From Cryobacterium sp. PAMC25264 (GTDB lineage: Bacteria > Actinomycetota > Actinomycetes > Actinomycetales > Microbacteriaceae): a DNA stretch of 64,000 nt. Below are positions 38,190 to 47,076 of this stretch, piece by piece (the stretch's first letter is position 1; each line of letters begins with the position of its first letter). The position numbers and the translations under genes were made by a program. The DNA lies in contig NZ_CP080383.1 in the NCBI RefSeq assembly GCF_019443325.1, positions 2,604,001 through 2,668,000 of the forward strand. The letters run 5' to 3'. The notes under the pieces were generated by a model. The model was given only the letters and a program-made list of their open reading frames with translations, made no database searches and was not told where the DNA came from.

Positions 38190-38404
38190 AGAGCCCACAC
38201 GCTGGTCGAGCCCGTCGAGACCCCTTCCGCTGGTCGAGCCCGTCGAGACCCCGCAACGTGCCCACAGTCTCAACCACACGCCGGTCGAGCCTGTCGAGGC
38301 CGGGTGACGATGCCTACGCCCCGACCCCGACTCACGAGATCTCGACAAGCTCGATCGGCGGGATGGTCGCGACCCACACACTGGTCGAGCCTGTCGAGCT
38401 GTGG
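38190..38404. repeat. Clustered copies of a TCGAGCCYGTCGAG repeat
   Basis: GGTCGAGCCCGTCGAGACCC occurs at about 38201 and 38235; GGTCGAGCCTGTCGAG at 38283 and 38382; and the inverse TCTCGACAAGCTCGA at 38340. The unit is a short palindrome-like TCGAG-N4-TCGAG. The related TTTCGACAAGCTCAACC is tandemly repeated at 41605-41836. The 620-bp gap between sucC and the VIT gene (37992-38611) holds only these and a degenerate S repeat; I see no gene in it. Confidence 0.75.
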
Positions 38405-38497
38405 GGGCGCTTCGGGCCCGGGTGGTCGGCGGAAGCGCACTTCCTTAGGAGACCCCGCACCCCGGCGGCCTCGTCGCACCCCGGCGTTCTCGCTCGC

Positions 38498-38545
38498 TGC
38501 ACCTCGTACGGCTGGATGCGCCCCCCTATTGCGGGCGTGCCGGCC
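38498..38545. repeat. Degenerate copy of palindromic repeat S
   Basis: CTGCACCTCGTACGGCTGGA followed by GCGCCCCCCTATTGCGGGCG aligns with the 5' part and centre of the S copy at 55261, but the closing GAGGTGCA arm is missing. Confidence 0.5.
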
Positions 38546-38611
38546 CAGAAGGGGCGTACCGAAGGTCCGGTACCGCTGGTCACGGCGCCCTCACAGTGCT
38601 TGGCTGGCCTT

Positions 38612-39375
38612 ATGAGCGAATCAGACCCGGCGCGCCAGCCCACCGGTCCCGCACCCACCTCCCCCGCCGCCGAACCCGACCACGCCAGCGAGCCGCACTC
38701 CCCGGGCATGCTTCCCGGCTCAACTGGCTACGCGCCGGCGTACTCGGCGCCAACGACGGCATCGTCTCGGTCGCGGCCCTGGTCGTAGGCGTCGCCGCGG
38801 CCACCTCCGACTCCGCGGCAATCCTCATCGCCGGGGTGGCGAGCCTGCTCGCCGGGGCGATCTCCATGGCGCTCGGCGAATACGTGTCGGTGAGCAGCCA
38901 GCGTGACACCGAGCGGGCCCTGATCGACAAGGAACGAAGCGAGCTGGCCACCATGCCCGAGCAGGAGCTGGCCGAGCTCGCCGGCCTGTACCGGGCAAAG
39001 GGGCTCTCCGCCGAGACCGCCCGTCTTGTGGCCGACGAGCTGACCGCGCACGACGCGCTCGGCGCGCACCTCGAGGTGGAGCTGCACATCGGCGCCGACG
39101 AGCTCACCAACCCCTGGCATGCGGCCTTCGCGTCGGCGGTGGCGTTCACGGTAGGGGCGATCCTGCCGCTGTTGGCGGTGCTGCTGCCGCCGCCGGAGTG
39201 GCGCGTGCCGGCGACGTTCCTCTCGGTGGCCGTCGCGCTGATCATCACCGGCTGGCTGAGCGCGTTCCTCGGCGACAGCCCGCGGATGCGCGCGATCGCG
39301 CGAGTGCTCATCGGTGGGCTCCTCGCCCTCGGTGTGACCTATCTGATCGGCGGACTGCTCGGCACCGCGATCTAG
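38612..39375 (+). CDS. VIT1/CCC1-family membrane protein, with an apparent 1-nt deletion
   Basis: About 254 residues if repaired. The N-terminus (MSESDPARQPTGPAP and on to ASEPHSPG) is in one frame and the conserved core (RLNWLRAGVLGANDGIVSVA) in another; one extra C in the CCCC run at 38700-38703 joins them. The core has the VIT/CCC1 marks GANDGIVSVAALVVGVAAAT, AGAISMALGEYVSVSSQRDT and a C-terminal pair of helices. Family members move Fe2+ or Mn2+ across membranes. The ATG at 38612 has only a weak ribosome-binding site; the longer frame starting at 38596 does not look like the true N-terminus. Confidence 0.85.
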
Positions 39376-39451
39376 CGGCAACGGCCCGGCGAGCGCGATC
39401 CGGACCTCTCGTCGAGGTCAGGGCGACCCGGTCTGGACGTAGTCTGGACCC

Positions 39452-39883
39452 ATGTCTTCTCGCCCCGCCGGCCCTTCGCTCGTTCCCCTGGCCGCCGCAG
39501 CGGACGCGGCCCTGGTGCTGGTCTTCGTACTGATCGGCCGGGCCAGCCACGGCGAAGGGCTTTGGGGAGTGCTGCTCACCTGGTGGCCGTTCCTGGCCGG
39601 GCTCGCGGTGGGCTGGCTCGTCGCGCGCGCCTGGCGGCACCCGCTGCGCCTGGTCTGGACCGGTGTGATCGTGTGGCTGGTCACCGTGATCGTGGGCATG
39701 CTCCTGCGCGTAGCCAGCGGCCAGGGTGTGCAGCTCAGCTTCGTCATCGTCACGGTCGTCGTGCTCGGCGTGTTCCTGCTGGGCTGGCGCGCGATCGCGC
39801 TGCTCGTACAGCGTCGGCGCTCCGCGCGCATCGGCCGAGGCGCGCGGGCGACTCGACGCTCACGGCATCCGCGCATCGGCTGA
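39452..39883 (+). CDS. DUF3054-family membrane protein
   Basis: 143 residues with four hydrophobic helices; VPLAAAADAALVLVFVLIGR near the start, then GEGLWGVLLTWWPFLAGLAV and HPLRLVWTGVIVWLVTVIVG match the actinobacterial DUF3054 pattern. Function unknown. The C-terminal ~25 residues are Arg-rich, and the last 36 bp are imperfectly duplicated right after the stop codon (39893-39927). Confidence 0.82.
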   Translation: MSSRPAGPSLVPLAAAADAALVLVFVLIGRASHGEGLWGVLLTWWPFLAGLAVGWLVARAWRHPLRLVWTGVIVWLVTVIVGMLLRVASGQGVQLSFVIVTVVVLGVFLLGWRAIALLVQRRRSARIGRGARATRRSRHPRIG

Positions 39884-40122
39884 GCCGGGCGCGCGACCGA
39901 CGCACACGGCATCCGCTCATCGGCTGACATCGTTACGCGACCCGATCGGCGCCGCATCTACCGAGCCGGGCGGTGCCGCGCGCTACTCGCCGCATCCGCA
40001 GGGCCGCCAGAGCGTGCGCCGCGCCGCCTGGACCCGTGCCCTGTGCCCCACCGCCTGGCTGGGGCACAATGCCCGTGAACGGTCCGCGCCCACCCGGGCG
40101 CCCGCCCACGCCGAGGAGCCCG

Positions 40123-41439
40123 ATGCGCACCCTGTCGATCGACCCCAAGACCCTGGCCGAAGAGGCCTACCTCTACCTCTACCCGCTGGTGCTGATGGAT
40201 GTGACCCGGCAGCAGAGCATCAACACCGCGCCGGGACGGGTCTTCGGCAGAGGGCCGGCCAACACGTTCGTGCACACCCGCACCTTTCCCACCGCCGAGT
40301 TCCGGGACGTGGTGCGGCCCAACTTCGACACTCTGTACTCGATCGCCTGGCTCGACCTCGGGGCGGGGCCGGTCGTGGTGCACGTACCGGACACCGCGGA
40401 CCGGTACTACATGCTGCCGCTGATCGACATGTGGACCGAGGTGTTCGCCAACCCGGGCGAGCGCACCACCGGAACCGCGGCGGCTGACCTGTTCGTGGCC
40501 CCGCCGGGCTGGTCGGGCGCGGTGCCCGCCGGGCAGATCCTGCTCCAGGCGCCCACCCCGTTTGTGTGGATCGTCGGCCGGTTCCAGACCAACGGCGTCG
40601 ACGACTACCCCGCGGTCCGCGCCCTGCAAGACCAGCTCTCGCTCACCCTGCCGGATGCGTACGAGCCGTTCCCGCTGGATCCCACGGTGGACTCGACCAC
40701 CCCGCCGCTGCGCACGGTAGCGCAGATGAGCGGCATGGAGTTCTTCCGTCGGGCGGCCTCCCTGCTGCGCGCCGTGCCGCTGCATTCCACCGATTTCTCC
40801 GTGCTCGCGCGGCTGGCCCACCTCGGGCTGGTGCCGGGCACCCCGTTCGACGGCGACCGGCTCACCGATGACACCGTCGCGGAACTCGAAGCCGGGGTGG
40901 CCGAGGCCCGGGCGACCCTGCTCGCCACACTCCCCCAGATGGGCCGGCGGGTGAACGGATGGCTGCTCAACGTGGAGACCATGGGCAATTACGGCAACGA
41001 CTACCTCAAACGCGCCGTGGTGGCGCTGGTGGGGTTGGGCGCGAACCCGCCGGAGGATGCGGTGTACCCGATCCTGGTGGCGGATGCGGACGGTCGCCCG
41101 CTCAGCGGCGAGAACCGGTACCGGCTGCACTTCGAACAGGCCGAACTGCCGCCGGTGGAGGCGTTCTGGTCGTTGACCATGTACGACTCCGACGGTTTCC
41201 AGACCGCGAACGAAATCGACCGGTATGCGATCGGCGACCGGAACGACCTCGGGTTCAACGGCGACGGGTCGCTCGACCTGTACCTGCAGCACGACCGCCC
41301 GGCACCGGAGCTGGTGGCCAACTGGCTGCCCGCGCCGCTGGGCCCGCTGGGCGTCACGATGCGGTTGTACGGGCCGCGCCGGGAGGTGCTCGACGGCGGC
41401 TGGGTGCCGCCGGCGGTCACCCGCGAGCACGCCCCCTGA
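40123..41439 (+). CDS. DUF1254/DUF1214-domain protein
   Basis: 438 residues. N-terminal DUF1254: LAEEAYLYLYPLVLMDVTRQ, RTFPTAEFRDVVRPNFDTLY, SIAWLDLGAGPVVVHVPDTA. C-terminal DUF1214: RYRLHFEQAELPPVEAFWSL and TMYDSDGFQTANEIDRYAIG. No signal peptide is visible, so it looks cytoplasmic, although related proteins are often exported. Biochemical role unknown. ATG at 40123 (MRTLSIDPKT) follows GAGGAG. The intergenic stretch 39884-40122 shows nothing but the duplicated segment. Confidence 0.88.
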   Translation: MRTLSIDPKTLAEEAYLYLYPLVLMDVTRQQSINTAPGRVFGRGPANTFVHTRTFPTAEFRDVVRPNFDTLYSIAWLDLGAGPVVVHVPDTADRYYMLPLIDMWTEVFANPGERTTGTAAADLFVAPPGWSGAVPAGQILLQAPTPFVWIVGRFQTNGVDDYPAVRALQDQLSLTLPDAYEPFPLDPTVDSTTPPLRTVAQMSGMEFFRRAASLLRAVPLHSTDFSVLARLAHLGLVPGTPFDGDRLTDDTVAELEAGVAEARATLLATLPQMGRRVNGWLLNVETMGNYGNDYLKRAVVALVGLGANPPEDAVYPILVADADGRPLSGENRYRLHFEQAELPPVEAFWSLTMYDSDGFQTANEIDRYAIGDRNDLGFNGDGSLDLYLQHDRPAPELVANWLPAPLGPLGVTMRLYGPRREVLDGGWVPPAVTREHAP

Positions 41440-41604
41440 CGAACGCAGGCCTTCTCGCGCGGGCGTTACTTGAGATTCTCGAATGGGTGACCCTCTCGTC
41501 GGTCGAGGGCTCCCCGTTACGTCACCATCTCGTCGGTCGAGTTTGTCGAGACCCCGCGAGACGACAGGACACTCCGACCAACGTTGCAGGAACGGCCCGC
41601 CCGG

Positions 41605-41836
41605 TTTCGACAAGCTCAACCACCGATCGGGAACGCACCGTAAGACGGCCCACCGGGTTTCGACAAGCTCAACCAACGATCGGGAACGCACCGAAAGACG
41701 GCCCACCCGGCTTCGACAGGCTCAACCACCGATCGGGAACGCACCGAAAGACGGCCCACCCGGTTTCGACACGCTCAACCGACGATCGGGGAACGCACCG
41801 CAGGACCGCCCGACCGGTTTCGAGAGGCTCGGCCGG
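41605..41836. repeat. 53-bp tandem repeat, about 4.4 units
   Basis: TTTCGACAAGCTCAACC recurs at 41605, 41658, 41711, 41764 and (as TTTCGAGAGGCTCGGCC) 41818, each followed by a near-identical spacer (GATCGGGAACGCACCG...GACGGCCCACC). Period 53, then 54 for the last. The 410-bp gap between the DUF1254 gene and the small acidic gene contains this array and two single TCGAG units at 41500-41560; no gene is seen. Confidence 0.9.
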
Positions 41837-41849
41837 TGACCGGGGTAGG

Positions 41850-42068
41850 TCAGCGGGCCCGGTCGTCGGCTTCGTCGTCGTCGTCGCCGTCGAGGGCTAC
41901 GAGGCGGTTGTCGGCGTCGTCGCCCCACTCGTCTTCGTCGAGTTCGTTCTCGGCCGTGTCATCCTCGTCGGAGAGCACGTTGTCGGGGATATCCAGGTCG
42001 TCGACGGTGCGATTGTCGTCGAGGGCCTCGGGGTCGTGCGGCCAGAGGCCGTCTGAGTCATGGGGCAT
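41850..42068 (-). CDS. Small, highly acidic protein
   Basis: 72 residues, beginning MPHDSDGLWPHDPEALDD, with about 30 Asp/Glu and almost no basic residues until the final Arg pair. Start ATG at 42068 follows AAGGAGGCTCGCA, an excellent ribosome-binding site, which argues for translation. Composition suggests an intrinsically disordered acidic protein; I do not recognise a family. A copy of the three-box element lies 206 bp upstream, in the same orientation. Confidence 0.65.
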   Translation of the reverse strand: MPHDSDGLWPHDPEALDDNRTVDDLDIPDNVLSDEDDTAENELDEDEWGDDADNRLVALDGDDDDEADDRAR

Positions 42069-42273
42069 TGCGAGCCTCCTTCGAACACACGGGTGTACAG
42101 CGGGAAACGAAACGGATGCCGGCCACGCCGGACTGCGCGACGTGCCAGTGCGTGACACCGTACCTGCGCCGTCGGTCACCGGCAAGGGTGCGGGCATCCG
42201 ATTCGGCGAATTCTCTGACCCGGGTGACGCCTCCACGGATGGGGCCAGTGCGGCGCGTCCAACCGGGCGACTT

Positions 42274-42363
42274 TAGAGGGAAAAAGTGAGTTGAGGAGGA
42301 TGCGACGGCGCGGAGCGTCCTGTTAATCGGCCGATGTCCTGATAAACGGCCGTCGCTCAGACG
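42274..42363 (-). repeat. Three-box intergenic element, copy 3
   Basis: On the minus strand it starts GTCTGAGCGACGG, containing the stop codon of the FUSC gene, then TTTATCAGGAC, 19 nt later GATTAACAGGACG, and the inverse ATCCTCC, ending CAACTCACTTTTTCCCTC. The stretch CGGCCGATTAACAGGACG is shared at 15 of 18 positions with copy 1. Confidence 0.75.
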
Positions 42364-43468
42364 GACGGGGCGGGCGGAGCCGAGTGCCGCGCCGCGCGAG
42401 CCAGCGCGGCACGGCTGACGAGCACGACCACCAGGGCCACCGCTCCGCCCAACGCGGTCTCGACGACCCGGTCGACGAGCAGCTCCGACACCGGGGCCGG
42501 GCTGGCCAGGTGCGACACCGAGAGGGCCAGCGGGGTGATGAAGAGCAGGGCGGCACCGTAGTGGCGTCCGATCAGGATTTCTGCCCCGAACTGGCCGATT
42601 CCGATGGTGAGGATGAGCACCCACACCGGCGGCCCGGGCAGCAGAATCAACGCGGTGAGCAGCACGCCGGCGACGGTGCCGAAGACGCGGTGGAACGCCC
42701 GCGCGGTGGAGTGCCGGGCGCCGGGTGGCGGCAGTACCGCCACCACGCTCACAACGGCCCAGTACGGATGCCCGATGCCCACGAGGATCGCCAGTCCACC
42801 GGCGACGAGCACGCCCACGAGCATCTGCCCGATCGAGCGCCAGACCAGCTTGTCGCGGTACGCCGCCGGGTTCATCCGGGGGTGCCGCGGCAGCTCCTTG
42901 AAGAGGGCCGCCGATCGGTCCGCCGCCGCCCGGCGCACGGCCCAGCCCGACATCGTCACGATCCACGCGAACGCGGCGCCGACCGCGCCGACGGCCAGGC
43001 TCGGCAGCACGTCGGCGGGGTCGGTGGGCACCTGCGCGCACACCGTGTAGGCGAAGACGAAGAACAGCGGGGTGCCCGGGAACAGGCCGGCCGTGCTGAT
43101 CAGCAGCACTCCGAGCACGATCACGACCATCAGCCCGAGCGTGAGTAGGGCCAGCGGCGCCCCGAGTGCGGCCATCCCCACCCGAAGGCGATGCTGCCCA
43201 GCATCCCGGCGGCCGCGATGCTCACCGACCGGGCGCGCAGCTTGTACGGCTCGCCGCGGCCGAACAGTGCCGTCATGCCGCCGAATGTGGCGTACACCGC
43301 CCAGTCGATGCGGCCCAGGAGCACCAGCACGATCAGCGGAACCACCATCGCGAGCGTCGCCCGCACGGCGACCTCGATGTCGAGGGCGCGGAGCGACCGC
43401 GCCCACTGCCGAAGCGTTTCCGGCCGGGAGGACGCATCCGACGAATCGTTGTCGTTCGGTGACGTCAC
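42357..43468 (-). CDS. FUSC-type aromatic-acid exporter-like membrane protein, with an apparent 1-nt deletion
   Basis: About 371 residues if repaired. The N-terminal part (VTSPNDNDSS, then AVRATLAMVVPLIVLVLLGR and TFGGMTALFGRGEPYKLRAR) is in one frame and ends GSIAFGWG; the rest (MAALGAPLALLTLGLMVVIV onwards) is in another. One extra base at the CCCC run 43176-43179 joins them. The second half repeats the pattern (HPYWAVVSVVAVLPPPGARH and HRVFGTVAGVLLTALIL), as in FUSC/DUF2955-like proteins. GTG start at 43468 overlaps the pcrA stop. Confidence 0.85.
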
Positions 43469-45942
43469 TCGATCTTCTCGATCGGCGCGATCTTGATCAG
43501 CAGTTTCTTCGCCCCGGCGCTGTCGAACTGCACGTGCGCGATGCGCTTGGTGCCCTCGCCGGTGACCTGGTTGACCTTGCCGTCGCCGAAGTCCACGTGA
43601 CGGATGCGGTCGCCCGCGTTGAGCGTGAGGTCGCCGTTGTCGCGCACCTGCGCGGTGACCCGGTTGGGCCACTCGGTCTTCGGTTTGGGCGCCGGCGGCA
43701 ACTGGCCGGGCGTGCCGGAGCGACTGCCGAAGCCGCCGCCGTCCCGCCGGGCGTTGAGCGCGCGCGGCTGGGTGCCGCCGCGGGAGTTGGCCATGCCGGG
43801 CGACTGCTTCCAGTCGATCAGCGCCGCCGGGATCTCCTGCAGGTACCGGCTGGGCATGGCCACGTTGACCTCGCCGAACTGCGCGCGGGTCATCGCCAGC
43901 GACAGGTACAGCCGCTGCCGGGCACGGGTGATCCCCACATAGAACAGGCGGCGTTCTTCGGCAGGTCCGCCGGGCTCGCCGGCCGACATCTGGTGCGGCA
44001 GCAGGCCCTCCTCCACGCCGGTGAGGAACACGGCCTCGTATTCGAGGCCCTTGGCGGTGTGCAGCGTCATCAGCGATACGGTGCCCGACGCGTCGTCGAG
44101 GTCATCCGCTGCGGCGACGAGCGACACCTGGGTGAGGAAGTCCACCAGGCCGGCGTCCGGGTTCTCCCGGTTGAAGTCCTTGGTCTGGGCGACGAGCTCC
44201 TCGATGTTCTCCGCCCGCACTTCGTCTTGCGCGTCGCGGCTGGCCCGCAGCACGGCGAGCAGGCCGCTGCCGTCGAGCAGGAACGTGAGCAGGTCGCTGA
44301 CGTTCGCGGCGCCGGCCGGGTTCTGCGGGTCCATCATCAACGCGGCCGAGTCGAGCAGGGTGGCCAGCTGCAGGATGGCGCCCGTCACCTTGGGGCCGAG
44401 GCCCAGGCCGCCGGAGTCGCGCATGGCCTGGCGGAAGGAGATGCCATTGGTCTCGGCAAAGCTGGCCAGCTGGGTCTCGGTGGCCGGACCGATGCCACGC
44501 TTGGGGGTGTTCAGGATGCGGCGGAGTGCGAGTTCGTCTTGCGGGTTGGCGACCGCGATGAGATACGCCAGCGCATCTTTGATCTCAGCGCGCTCGTAGA
44601 ACTTGGTGCCGCCGACAACCCGGTACGGCACAGCGGCCCGAACCAGGATCTCCTCCAGCGCACGGGTCTGCGCGTTGGTGCGGTAGAACACGGCCATGTC
44701 GCGGTAGGCCATACCGGCGCGGTGCAGCACCTCGATCTCGTCGGCCACGAACTGGGCCTCGTCGTGCCCGTTGTAAGCGGTGTAGCCCACGATTTTCTCG
44801 CCGTCGCCGCCGGCGCTCCAGAGCCGCTTCTCGCGGCGGTCGAAGTTGTTGCCGATCACGGCATTCGCAGCCGAAAGAATGTTCTGGGTTGAACGATAGT
44901 TCTGCTCGAGCAGGATCACCTTGGTGCCCGGGAAGTCCCGCTCGAACTCGGTGATGTTGCGGCTGGACGCCCCACGGAAGGCGTAGATGGACTGGTCGGA
45001 GTCGCCCACCACGGTGAGCGAGGCGCCGGGGATCGCACCCGAAGCATCCTGCAGGTTCTTGACGTGCAGGCCCTGGTCTTCCATGTCGTCGGCCAGCTCC
45101 GGCTCGACGGGGCGGGTGAGCTCGCGCACGAGCGCGTACTGGGCGTGGTTGGTGTCCTGGTATTCGTCGACCAGGATGTGCCGGAACCGGCGCCGGTACA
45201 GCGCCGCGACCTTGGGGAAGGCCCGGAACAGGAACACCGTCTCGCCGATCAGATCGTCGAAGTCGAGGGCGCTGGCCGCGCGCAGCCGTCTGGTGTACTG
45301 GCGGAAGATCTCGACGAACATGACCTCCTGCGGGTCGCTCATATTCGCGTTGCGGGCGTACGAGTCGACATCCGCCAGCTCGTTCTTGAGCTTGGAGATC
45401 TTGGAGGCGACGTTGCCGGGCGTGAAGCCGAGGGTGTCGGCGTCAAGCTGCTTGATGATGCGCTTGATGGTGACCTTCGAGTCGGCCGAGTCGTAGATGC
45501 TGAAGTTGGTCGACAGGCCCGCGCTCTCGGCCTCGCGGCGCAGGATGCGCACACAGGAGGAGTGGAAGGTGCTGATCCACATGCCGTCGGAGGCCTGACC
45601 CAAGAGTCCCCTCACGCGTTCGCGCATCTCGGCGGCGGCCTTGTTGGTGAACGTGATCGCGAGGATCTGGCTGGGCCAGGCCTCGCGGCTCTCGATCAGC
45701 CCGGCAACCCGCCGGGTGAGCACACTGGTCTTGCCCGAGCCGGCGCCCGCGACGATGAGCAGGGCGGGTCCTCGGTATTGCACGGCCTCGAGCTGCTGCG
45801 GGTTGAGGCCGTCGAACAGCGGGTTCTGCTGCTCGTCGCTACCGTGCGCCCCGTCCTGCGGGCCCGCCCGTCCGTCGAGGATGATCGGGGTCGCCGAGGG
45901 CCGCGTGGCCGGGGTGTTGGGCAGGTCTGAAGACAAAGTCAT
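43465..45942 (-). CDS. pcrA: ATP-dependent DNA helicase UvrD/PcrA
   Basis: 825 residues, superfamily 1A helicase. Motifs: Q-motif region LNPQQLEAVQYRGPALLIVA, Walker A AGAGSGKTSVLTRR, ITFTNKAAAEMRERV, Walker B LVDEYQDTNHAQY, motif III GDSDQSIYAFRGA, motif IV QNYRST, motif V TLHTAKGLEYEAVFLTG, motif VI YVGITRARQRLYL. The C-terminal ~60 residues resemble the PcrA RNA-polymerase-binding Tudor domain (VRHVDFGDGKVNQVTGEGTK-like pattern). Acts in nucleotide-excision and mismatch repair and removal of blocked RNA polymerase. ATG at 45942 (MTLSSDLPN). Confidence 0.96.
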   Translation of the reverse strand: MTLSSDLPNTPATRPSATPIILDGRAGPQDGAHGSDEQQNPLFDGLNPQQLEAVQYRGPALLIVAGAGSGKTSVLTRRVAGLIESREAWPSQILAITFTNKAAAEMRERVRGLLGQASDGMWISTFHSSCVRILRREAESAGLSTNFSIYDSADSKVTIKRIIKQLDADTLGFTPGNVASKISKLKNELADVDSYARNANMSDPQEVMFVEIFRQYTRRLRAASALDFDDLIGETVFLFRAFPKVAALYRRRFRHILVDEYQDTNHAQYALVRELTRPVEPELADDMEDQGLHVKNLQDASGAIPGASLTVVGDSDQSIYAFRGASSRNITEFERDFPGTKVILLEQNYRSTQNILSAANAVIGNNFDRREKRLWSAGGDGEKIVGYTAYNGHDEAQFVADEIEVLHRAGMAYRDMAVFYRTNAQTRALEEILVRAAVPYRVVGGTKFYERAEIKDALAYLIAVANPQDELALRRILNTPKRGIGPATETQLASFAETNGISFRQAMRDSGGLGLGPKVTGAILQLATLLDSAALMMDPQNPAGAANVSDLLTFLLDGSGLLAVLRASRDAQDEVRAENIEELVAQTKDFNRENPDAGLVDFLTQVSLVAAADDLDDASGTVSLMTLHTAKGLEYEAVFLTGVEEGLLPHQMSAGEPGGPAEERRLFYVGITRARQRLYLSLAMTRAQFGEVNVAMPSRYLQEIPAALIDWKQSPGMANSRGGTQPRALNARRDGGGFGSRSGTPGQLPPAPKPKTEWPNRVTAQVRDNGDLTLNAGDRIRHVDFGDGKVNQVTGEGTKRIAHVQFDSAGAKKLLIKIAPIEKIE

Positions 45943-45990
45943 GGCCGCTCAATTCTAGGCGCAGCGGCCGACACCGGTGCCGGGGGCGGG

Positions 45991-47028
45991 TCAGTACTGC
46001 GAGAGCGGATGCGGCATCCGGGTGTGCAGGCCGTCCCGCACGAACACGGCCAGGTCGGGGTGGTCGGCGAAGACGCCGTCGATGCCGGTGTCCATGATCG
46101 TGCGGAACTCGGCCTGCCAGTTGCCCACGTCGGCCTTGCGGGTGCCCACCCGGTTGCCGGGGGCGAGGAAACGGTTTTCCGGACGCAGCGTCCAGGTGTA
46201 GATCTGCAGGCCGGCGGCGTGAGCGGAGTCGACGAGGTCGGAGGCGCCGTCCACGACACCGTGCTCATCCGTGTTGAGGATCAGGGACTTGGGCACGCTG
46301 ATGCCGTCGACCTGGTGGCCGAGCTGGTAGAGCGCGAGGTCGCTGAGATAGTCGGCGTAGCTCGTAGCCCGGTCACCGAACCGGGCCACCAGGTCGGCGG
46401 GGGCTCCGGTCGCTTCGAGCAGGAACACTCGGCGGCCGAAAACACCCCTGGCCTGCACCTGGGCCAGCACGGTGCGTTCGAAACTCTCGATGGTGAGGCG
46501 ACCCTCGCCGGTGTTCCAGCCGGCCTCGTTCACCTCGGCGGCGAAGAGTTCGTCCAGCGGCAGGCCGATGGACTCGAAGTAGCTGGCGTGCTTGAGTTCG
46601 GCGACGATGCCGAGCTCCCGGTCGAGCGGGGCCTCGGCCAGGTCGACGAGGCGGAACAGGTCGCGCAGCCGCAGGATCGGGAAGAGCCCGTCAAAACTGG
46701 CGCTCAGGCCACGCAGTGCGGGCAGCCGCTCGCGGGCGCGGAGTGTGGTGAGCTCTGCCCAGGTGAAGTCCTCGGTGAACCAGCCGGTCAGGGCGACACC
46801 GTCGATGACCTTTTCGGCGCGCCGGTCGGCGAATTCGGGGTGCGCCGCCACATCCGTCGTGCCGGAAATCTCGTTTTCGTGCCGCAACACCAGAACTCCG
46901 TCCCGGGTGGCGACGATGTCGGGTTCGACGGCGTCGGCGCCGAGGGCGAACGCGAGGCGGTAGGCGGCCTCGGTGTGCTCCGGCCGGTAGCCACTGGCTC
47001 CGCGATGGCCGATCACAAGGGGTTTCAT
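45991..47028 (-). CDS. Glycerophosphodiester phosphodiesterase (GDPD)
   Basis: 345 residues. TIM-barrel GDPD with the signature VIGHRGASGYRPEHTEAAYR (HRG and PEHT), metal-binding VEPDIVATRDGVLVLRHENE and the later ELKHASYF and TWTLRPENRF. It hydrolyses glycerophosphodiesters to glycerol-3-phosphate and an alcohol; the product could feed glpD at 55 kb. No signal peptide seen, so probably cytoplasmic. ATG at 47028 (MKPLVIGHRG). Divergent from the next gene over 48 bp. Confidence 0.93.
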   Translation of the reverse strand: MKPLVIGHRGASGYRPEHTEAAYRLAFALGADAVEPDIVATRDGVLVLRHENEISGTTDVAAHPEFADRRAEKVIDGVALTGWFTEDFTWAELTTLRARERLPALRGLSASFDGLFPILRLRDLFRLVDLAEAPLDRELGIVAELKHASYFESIGLPLDELFAAEVNEAGWNTGEGRLTIESFERTVLAQVQARGVFGRRVFLLEATGAPADLVARFGDRATSYADYLSDLALYQLGHQVDGISVPKSLILNTDEHGVVDGASDLVDSAHAAGLQIYTWTLRPENRFLAPGNRVGTRKADVGNWQAEFRTIMDTGIDGVFADHPDLAVFVRDGLHTRMPHPLSQY

Positions 47029-47076
47029 GGTTCAAGGTTAGCTGCGCGTCGCTGTGGGCTGCGAGAATCTGGAGTT

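Noticed and set aside
41605-41836. Possible CRISPR array
   Set aside because: The intervals between the repeated cores are themselves nearly identical, not unique spacers, there are only about 4.4 units, and no cas genes are nearby. It is an ordinary tandem repeat.
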